Assembly (NCBI GenBank): GCA_014529385.2 | Contig: CM043958.1 | Span: forward strand, 74,393,169 to 74,457,168 | DNA from: Adiantum capillus-veneris | Lineage: Eukaryota > Streptophyta > Polypodiopsida > Polypodiales > Pteridaceae | Direction of reading: 5' to 3' | Length of the DNA stretch: 64,000 nucleotides | Shown: positions 56,690 through 64,000 of the stretch, piece by piece | Layout: the number at the start of each line of letters is the position of its first letter | Position numbering within the stretch: the stretch's first letter is position 1 | Notes under the pieces: model-generated | Seen by the model: the letters and a program-made list of their open reading frames with translations, nothing else | The model's database searches: none | What the model was told of the DNA's origin: nothing | Position numbers and translations under genes: made by a program

Positions 56690-58960
56690 AATTTCCTGAT
56701 TCGATAATTTACTTGCTCCACAAATCCTCCATCTATGATTGGCTATTTGCATTTTTGATATAGACTCTTTGACATGAGGTTAATATATAACCCATGATCT
56801 ATCACTGCAGTGTATGGCTCTTCTAGGTCTCCCACTTTTACCAGGGTGTTAGTAGTAGCTCTTGCCCAATGACTCTTAGAGTAGTAACTCTTGTGATTTT
56901 TCTCAAATTCATCTTCATCATCCAAGAAAGCAAACGTATTTTACTCCTTCGATGGACTTATAACATCCAAAATTTTGTGGTCATGTACCCCTCTAAACAT
57001 CTAAGAAATTAAAGAATCAAATAAAATAATACACATTCCAGACAAATCTGCTAACATAGCCTTGTGATTGGATGGCAAAGAGCCTCGATCTTGCAGGCAT
57101 CTTACTGAAGGGAAACTCATGGTTTAGGACTGTTTTACTTACACTGTTGGCTCCACAACAAACATGATCTATCCCTTCACTTCGAGAAACTACAATGGCT
57201 GTGTTTTTTGAGATGTCGGCACTTCAAAATGTGAAGGCGTCCCATACATGGATTGCCTCAGTAAGAGACTACTGCTTTCTCTTTATAATATCAATGATTT
57301 CTTCATGGAACTCCCACTTTGCTATGGCAAGGACCTCACCCAAGATAAAGGTAGCCTTACTATTCAAAATACTCTCTTCCAAAACCTTTTTGAGATCCAT
57401 CTTGCTTCCTCTAGATATCATATTGGAGCTTGTAAATGGACTCTTTGCTTTACATTTTGTTGTTTCCTTCTTCTTTTCTTTATAAGCTTCCTACATAGGC
57501 ACTTCAGGTATAGGCATCTCTTGTGGAGAAGGTGATCTAGTAGGCACTATGTCATTTCTTTCTCCACTTCTCATGCCCCTTTTTGAAGTTCCTTCATCCT
57601 TCCCATTCATGTGCCTATGTTTCTCTTAAACAATGGCCTCATTGTCTTGACATTTTGGCAATGTATGCATGCACTCATAAAGAGTCAACATGTCCATCCC
57701 ATCCTATTTCTAGTTGAATGCAATCTCCAGCTTCATGGAAAACCTCTCTAGTCACTTTACCCTTCATAACAAATTCTAATGCACATGGCTAAAATTATCC
57801 AATATAATTAGATACTTTTTCTCTAAGCATGACTCCCTTCGGGTTTGTTGGGTCTACCTTCAACCCATAGGTGGTTGCCTCAACTATTGAGATGGCATGA
57901 ATAGTAGCTATGTCCTCAACTAGCTTCTTCATCCATCCTTTGCCAAAGTTTCTCCCTAAAGGCTTACGTGTTTCACTTAAGTGAATCCTACAACCTTTAA
58001 AGAAAATAAGTTCCTAGTAATCCCTCCTTGCATGGCCATTACTGTCACACCATATGCATCTATGTACAAAGCCTTCTTTGTTTTGTGTACTTTGCCATAT
58101 AGTCCTTCCTTTTAGCCTTGCGAGCTTTAAATTCAACTCTTGCATTACTTTAACAGTATCATCTGAGATGGATTTGTCACTCTTTTGAACCACAATAATA
58201 GTTTTTATAGAACTCTTGGGGCTTGGGTAGGGATGACTATCATCTTGTCTCTTTGTTCTTGTTGCATAGCGAGTACTAATATTGAATCTTTAAGCTCATT
58301 CCAATCAATCTTTAGGCCCTATTCAACATCTTTGTCCTCAAAGTAGTAACTTCAACTTCTCTTGAATATATTTACTTGGAGCTTATAAAAATAGATCTTT
58401 ATTCTTTGAGTTTAGGGTATCCTTTTCAGTCCTTGACAGTTAATTATAGTGCCATTCAAATTCCCTCATAACTCTGGTAGGTGAAAGTCCCTCTTTTGGC
58501 CGAACTAACCCTTCTAAAAATGTTCTCTTTATCACCCTTTCAAAGTCCTCCATGAAATACTCTTCTTTCACTCAAGGATAATTTGAATGCTTCCCAAGTT
58601 CCCCCATGTTTGTTTCTAGTTCTCCTTACATGCTCTCTAATCTCAAGAATGCAACTAGCTCAAAACTTTGTACCATCTCCACTTCATGTACTCGATGCAG
58701 TTCCATCTCCTTTACATATCCACAAAGATACTTTGTTACGTATTTACCATCAAATTGGTCCATGTTTTTCACCACTGTTTGAAGGGATTTATTTGAAGAA
58801 ATGTTCCTTCTTTCAACAGCTTGTTGCTACTACATAAATACAGCAAAGGCTAAAGAAACATTTGCATTCTGGTTGTATCAAACCACATCCCGTGTTGCTC
58901 TTATTTCTCTGTAGCTTTGAAGATTTTTGTTCAGACCTTTAATGAGATTTTGAACCCTCA
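56690..58960 (-). pseudogene. gag-protease relic of another minus-strand retroelement (E)
   Basis: The minus strand from about 58960 reads, with breaks, TVVKNMDQFDGKYVTKYLCG, FERVIKRTFLEGLVRPKEGL and MREFEWHYNQLSRTEKDTLN (gag core). Next comes CIWCDSNGHARRDY, a zinc knuckle ending in Tyr instead of Cys, followed by HLSETRKPLGRNFGKGWMKK, a motif I know from plant gag-protease ORFs of this type. Further down, KSHWARATTNTLVKVGDLEE and PYTAVIDHGLYINLMSKSLY show a retropepsin-like fold with DHG where DTG is expected. No RT or integrase follows to the left. With the purine tract and LTR-like block at 52.3-53.4 kb this may be another pol-less element. Confidence 0.6.
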
Positions 58961-59399
58961 ACCTAACCTACTTTTGTTTTGGGTTCACCAAATTGTGTCA
59001 AAAAGTTTGCAATGTCAGAGTGCACGGTTCTCCAGGGTTGATCGTCAAGAAAGCGACACGCTTTTGGCTATAGATGATACTTAGTAGAGGCTTAAACCAA
59101 GGGGAAAGAGTGAAAATAGGGATATTTTAAGGATTAATAAGAGCATAAAGTGGTGATTAGAGAGAAATTATGAAAGACACACACGAATCAAAACGCCTTT
59201 TTAAGGTTGAAGGCGACAATAAGTCGTTAAACAACACACAATTGGTCCTCCAATCCAATAGAAGATTCACTGTGGATCTTCACAAATTGATTGCATATGC
59301 CATCTTTGGCATGCCTTTCAATCTACAAATCTTTCATAACAAATCTCCATGGTAAAAGCAACTGTGATTATCAGTGCAGATAATGAATCTTGGTTCAGC

Positions 59400-59950
59400 T
59401 TGTTGGATATTCCAAACTCCTGGTAGCTCAATTCCAATAGATAAGAGATAATGATTATTAGAGAGAGTCAGCTAAATATAGAGCTTAATTGAACAGAAGC
59501 TAGTAATTAGTTGTCTAGGAATCTTGATGAATAAGGGCTAAAGATCTTGATTGAGAGAAAGAGTAGCTCAATTGGTGAGATAAAAGGCTTATTTGAACAT
59601 GAGAATAGCCTAATTGGAGGAATAAATTTCTCAATGGAGCGCGAGAAAGAATCCGGCCATGGTAGATTGTGAGAGACATAAGCGGGTTATATCGTTTAAA
59701 TGAGAGAGATACTCAACTATGATGGCTTACTTGCAAGATATAACTAACTATGGAGCTTGATTGAGAGAGTTAATCGGATATGGTGTCTTAATTGCAAGAG
59801 ATAATCTGCTATGATGTTCGAGAGAGAGACAATCCATCTATGAATCTTAATTGAGAAAGTGAATTGGCTACAGTGGCTTAATTACAAGGGATAATTGGCT
59901 ATGGTGATTAGGGGAGAGACAATCCAGGATTGTTTTAGAGTGAGAGTGAG
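59400..59950. repeat. Degenerate minisatellite (about 45-60 bp units)
   Basis: Repeated text such as 'gagagagacaatc', 'cttaattgcaagagataat' and 'ggctatggtg' occurs many times with variation. Confidence 0.7.
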
Positions 59951-60984
59951 ATTAGCATTCGGTATGAGGGCGATCTATGGATCTTGGACATGAGGGAAAT
60001 ATTGATTACTTTTCTAGAATCTTCATGGAGTTCATCTACGTTCTTATTGTCACCATATGTGAGCTTGATATTATTGAGAGTCTCAATAGAAACTTTCCAC
60101 CCTCTTGCTCAAGGTGGACCTTTCATTACCTGCTCAAGGTGCCCTCTCATTACCTCTTTAGGGTGCCCCATGATCAGCATTTCCCTCCTCGTTTCTTGGA
60201 CTTGGCAGCCCAATGCTCCCCTTTTTCTCTTACTTCCCTACTAGCAACTCATTTTCCTTCCCCTCCTCTTATGCCATGCATCCACCCTTGCAATGCTATC
60301 TTTGCTTCCTCTCATCCTTGGCTTTCTCACACCTCCATTTCTCCTTAGCTTTTACAGTAGCACCCTCCTCTCCACTTCTTTCCATGCAACTATAGATAGA
60401 ACCTCCTTTCTTATTGCTTTCTATCTCCCTTCATGGCGTGTCCAATTTCCATGACATGCCACTCTTAGCCCCCCCCCCCCCCCGGAGCATTGATGACCTG
60501 TATTTTTATCCACTTTCCCAACTTATCCTTCTTGCATGCCCTGTTGACTATGCACACCTAGTGACCTCCCTCTCTTGTGAGAACCCAAGGAGCTACCTTT
60601 AGCATTATCCACCCTACCATCCTATACATAAGCCATTGGTTGTTCATATCTAGAATCCCCTATCCACATCTAGCAATTGGCCCTTGGCTTAGGTCTATGA
60701 CCCCCCTAGGTTTTCCCTTGGCCTTGCATTACTCCCCTTTTGGAGAGTGTTTTTGTCCTCAAAAACAAAAGTGCTAATATCTTCATAAAAACACTATTTT
60801 TTAATGTAGTGGCATCCTTCATGAATCCCGCTATTGCGGTTCAGTAGGAGGTTCAATGAAATAAAAAAGAGTATCTTGATTTTCCACATTGTTGTCCCTT
60901 TGCAACCGTCTTGTGTAATCGGCCCATATCCACCAAGAAAGCGTATACTCCATTTAAAACTTTCTTGGTATACTTAACAAGTTA
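59951..60984. other. C-rich spacer; possible minus-strand pol end
   Basis: At 60735-60780 the minus strand reads EDKNTLQKG followed by AAAAGGGGAG, which resembles the end of a Ty3 polyprotein and its purine tract. A poly-C run lies at 60471-60484. No longer domain could be read. Confidence 0.3.
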
Positions 60985-61900
60985 TGTTAACTGAGATGAC
61001 GTCAGTTATTAATAGAAGATGCTAAAGGCCCAAGCCTTACTGATGCACATGGAAGATCATCATGAAGAAGCAGTGAAGATTTGGGTCACACATTTTTAAA
61101 AATTTCTTAAAATGGCCATGTATTGTAATTTCCAAATTTATTTCAAGCCATCATAGTATTTGTAATGCATTACGGGATTAATGGGAGTTCCAACTATAAA
61201 GAACAGGTCGGTGAGTGTGCATAGGTTGTAGATTTAGTACGTGGAGGAGCCCTAAAGGCCTTGGATGCTCGGACATTGCACATTTTACTTGGGTATATAA
61301 GGCAATGTGTAAAAGAAATGAGGGTTCTCAAGCTCATTTGTAGAGACCAATCTTTGGTGAGAGATCATGTGGTGTGTGGCTATGGAGTGCTTGAGCTTCT
61401 CCTTGCTCATGTGACTTGATTAACACTAATCAATGCTTAATTCTCTTTCACTATGCCTCTCTCATACTTCTTATGATTGCTAATGATGCTTTGATTAGCT
61501 AGATCATAACTAATTAGTGGTTATTTCCTCTCTAATCTTGTGTGATTTCCCTCTTTTTCTTATGTGTGCATGTAGGTTTGATTGGAGTGTGGTCCTCAAT
61601 AGATCCGTGTGTGTGTGTGTGTGTATGCTTGTGATTAGTATGTTGCATGATAGGATTAGTGATGTGTCCATCTTGAAATCGTTAGTGTGTGTGAGTAGGT
61701 TGATTTGAGGTGAAGACAAATGGATGTGGAGATTGCCAATCGTTGTGGCTTAGCTCTTCCATAGGCCGAGAATCTTACCTCATAGAGTCACCATTCGTGT
61801 TGCCATGATTAGCTCACTAATCGTGTGAGTGTTTCCATCATCTTTCCGTATTGATAATTTTGTTGGTCAGTGGAGCTATTCTATGATGGTATCCCCAACA
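60985..61900 (+). mobile_element. LTR of plus-strand element F (about 916 bp)
   Basis: Ends ...CCCCAACA two bases before an Asp-type PBS. TATATAAGG at 61294-61302. The start (TGTTAAC at 60985) is chosen for symmetry and is uncertain. A GT microsatellite lies at 61606-61624. Confidence 0.5.
61294..61302 (+). promoter_or_regulatory. TATA box in LTR of element F
   Basis: TATATAAGG, the same nonamer as in element G. Confidence 0.6.
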
Positions 61901-61902
61901 TC

Positions 61903-61920
61903 TGGCGCTGTTGTCAGGGA
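61903..61920 (+). promoter_or_regulatory. Primer-binding site, Asp type, element F
   Basis: TGGCGCTGTTGTCAGGGA matches element A at 15 of 18 positions; all three differences are C/T or G/A. Confidence 0.75.
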
Positions 61921-63921
61921 CGATGGCCTACGCTAGTGTAATTATGGCATAATCGGATGTATTTACTCACTAATTTTACTTGTGTGTTTATGGTTTGGTG
62001 GATTTTGGATGTGTGTGCATGAAGCAACGTGTTCATTTTATCCTAATTTGTCACCATATCTTGCTAGTTTCACACTAACCCCTTGCTAATTTTATTAAAC
62101 TTTACACTAACTTACAAACTATTTTTTTACTAAGGATTGGAGCCTCCAATCATTCAACCGATCTTCATTGGAAAGGTAAACAAGGTGGTATTCTCAACCT
62201 CCCTACAATCTAAACATGGGTACAGATGAGTAGACATGCCATCATGATGATACAACACCATGTCGATGCTATATTATGCTATATTAATTACAACACCATG
62301 TTGATGCTATCTTATGCTATGCTAACTAACACCATGTCGATGCTATGTTATGGTTTGAAATTTTTTGAAATGCTCATTTTCATGCCGTTGTAATGTCGAT
62401 ATTTTTCAAATTTGGAGGCGTATGGAATTGACAAGTTCAATTGCTAATTGGTGAATGTACATTCCTAATTGTGTGCTTAATTCATCTAATTGCATTCTTG
62501 AATGGTCAATTGCAAGTGTGTGTGCACTAAAACCAAGCGTGTGTGCATTCTAATTCAGTGTGTATATGCCTAATTTTCGGAGTGTATGCACTATTTTGCC
62601 TTATTTGTGTACCTAAAAATCAATGTATGCTTAATAATTTTTCAATTGTGATGATTGATTTGTGTTGTGTCATGCCCAATTAGAGATTTGTGAATTCAAA
62701 TTGCAATTTCGACAAGATTAACCCTTGTGTGTGCGCACCTAAAAATTGGTAAAAACTCCCAATTATTAGTGTGTGTGCCTAAAAAGTGCTTAATGAGCAT
62801 GATTAATTCAATGTTTGACGTGTGTAATGGTTAATTGCTGCATTTTTAAGCTCAAAATAGGCACTCACACACTCCAAATGTGTCAATTTTTAACCTAATT
62901 TTACGAATTTTAATTGCATAGTTTGGATTTTATTGATGAAATTATTTCGCAATTGAATCGATGTAATTTTTTTGATTTTATTTTTTTGCACTAATCCCCT
63001 ATGCGTGGAGAATTTTTAGAAAATTTTTGGGTATTTTTTGGATAATTTTTACATTTTTTTGCTAATTTTTGCATTAGTTTTTTCTTAATTCCGTAAAAAA
63101 AGATATCCTGTGATCTTGATGAGGTGTTTTATGTGCGTATTTACGACAGCATTTGGAGCTCATTTGTGCCCTCTTTGCTCAAGTTTTGAGCGTTTTACTA
63201 TTTTCGAAAGCCGGGTTGTTGATCTTGTGTAATTCACGTTTTTGATAAAAACTGTTATTTTTGGTGTGCTTATGCGAGTCAAAAGTGTTTGATTGTGATT
63301 GGTGATGATTTTTTGAGATTTCTAGATTTTAAAAGGATTTCTTTGCTAATTTCTTGCGTTTTCGACTAATTTTCGAGCTAAATTTGGTTTTTTCGTACAT
63401 TAAGAGAATAAAAATTGAAAAAAAGTCGGTTCAACAGACGTCGATGATTGATCACAAGCTTGGGCGTATGTTCTGACAAATTTTGATAGTCATGCAGGTT
63501 CGACGGCCAAATCTCGAGTTCAATGGAAAAATCTGACTCCGACGGCTAGTTCGGTGAGAACCCACCTCTTGTGATCATTAAGGTTTGAATTTTGCCTTTT
63601 AGGCAGATAATAAAAAGCCTTTGTCTTTATCCTTCTCTCTCCTCGTTGTCTGCAAGCAAAAGCCAGATTTTGAACCCCTTTCTTCTTCTTCTTCTTCTCT
63701 CTCTCTCTCTCTCTCTCTGCTATTCAAGGCCCGGATTCATTTCAAAGGCCGCAATCAATTCTAACACTTTTGAGTTAGAGTTTATCAACTCTTGTGAGTC
63801 TAAGAGCTATATACTGCCAAAATTTCTTTGACACAAGAAGTTTTATCAAGCTAGAGCAGGAGAAATTCTGCTAATCAAAACCAAGATCTGCTAAGAGATA
63901 GTTTTTATCGATTGAGCCAAC
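61921..63921 (+). other. Long leader of element F, no gene seen
   Basis: About 2 kb between the PBS and the first plausible ATG. Holds a 37-38 bp tandem repeat at 62252-62355 (aacaccatgtcgatgctat, three copies), many 'gtgtgtgcctaa' motifs (62520-62800) and a CTT/CT run at about 63684-63718. Confidence 0.55.
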
Positions 63922-64000
63922 ATGAACTCAAGTCGAGCGGAGAATTCAAGTACAACAAAGCAAGCCAATAGCAGTGGCAACACAAGTGCAACAGACCACG
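63922..64000 (+). CDS. Start of a probable gag ORF, element F (partial)
   Basis: ATG at 63922 opens MNSSRAENSSTTKQANSSGN, a Ser/Asn/Thr-rich start typical of low-complexity gag N-termini, open to the window end. The call depends on its place 2 kb downstream of an LTR and PBS. Confidence 0.35.
   Translation, partial: MNSSRAENSSTTKQANSSGNTSATDH

Noticed and set aside
61510-61719. Open frames around the GT repeat
   Set aside because: They are by-products of the microsatellite inside the LTR.

Overview
This window reads as nuclear intergenic DNA from a land plant with a large, repeat-rich genome. The evidence is nested plant-type Ty3 retrotransposons, several with primer-binding sites of the tRNA-Asp type, MITE-like foldback elements, PPR and DUF4283-like relics, long CT microsatellites and strong sequence decay. 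A fern or gymnosperm would fit, but the lineage cannot be fixed from sequence alone. I see no intact conventional host gene. The nearest candidate is a very divergent histone H3 of CENH3-like type at 26.9-27.5 kb on the minus strand.

Layout. 1-2.7 kb: broken minus-strand coiled-coil ORF preceded by 285-bp tandem repeats. 4.9-18.7 kb: minus-strand Ty3 element A (PBS, repeat-rich leader, gag, protease, RT, RNase H, integrase, then a second retropepsin after integrase), interrupted by four DNA-transposon insertions. 20.7-24.7 kb: foldback element, DUF4283/zinc-knuckle relic, PPR relic. 24.9-26.5 kb: array of palindromic hairpin units. 26.9-27.5 kb: H3-like gene. 28.5-31 kb: LTR, PBS and leader of a plus-strand element. 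33.0-40.0 kb: youngest insertion, element D, with two nearly identical 1.56-kb LTRs, an intact gag and a long ORF ending near a transmembrane segment, but no pol. 40.9-46.1 kb: an LTR/gag fragment and minus-strand element B (gag to truncated integrase). 46.1-49.8 kb: foldback element and decayed plus-strand pol (element C). 50-52 kb: foldback elements and tandem repeats. 52.3-59 kb: LTR-like block, repeat-rich spacer and minus-strand gag-protease. 61-64 kb: LTR, PBS, long leader and start of an ORF of another plus-strand element.

How it fits together. Most of the window is layered retrotransposon insertion followed by decay. In the leftmost ORF almost every nonsense codon is TAG, as expected when CAG glutamine codons decay by C-to-T change in methylated CHG context. 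Leader regions behind the Asp-type PBS sites carry palindromes spaced at about 285 bp, in two unrelated sequence families. Small TIR elements with different ends share an internal core. The most unusual items are the CENH3-like histone embedded between palindrome arrays, the duplicated protease active-site segment downstream of integrase, the pol-less element D with its membrane-segment ORF, and exact 288-bp elements with 4-bp target duplications.
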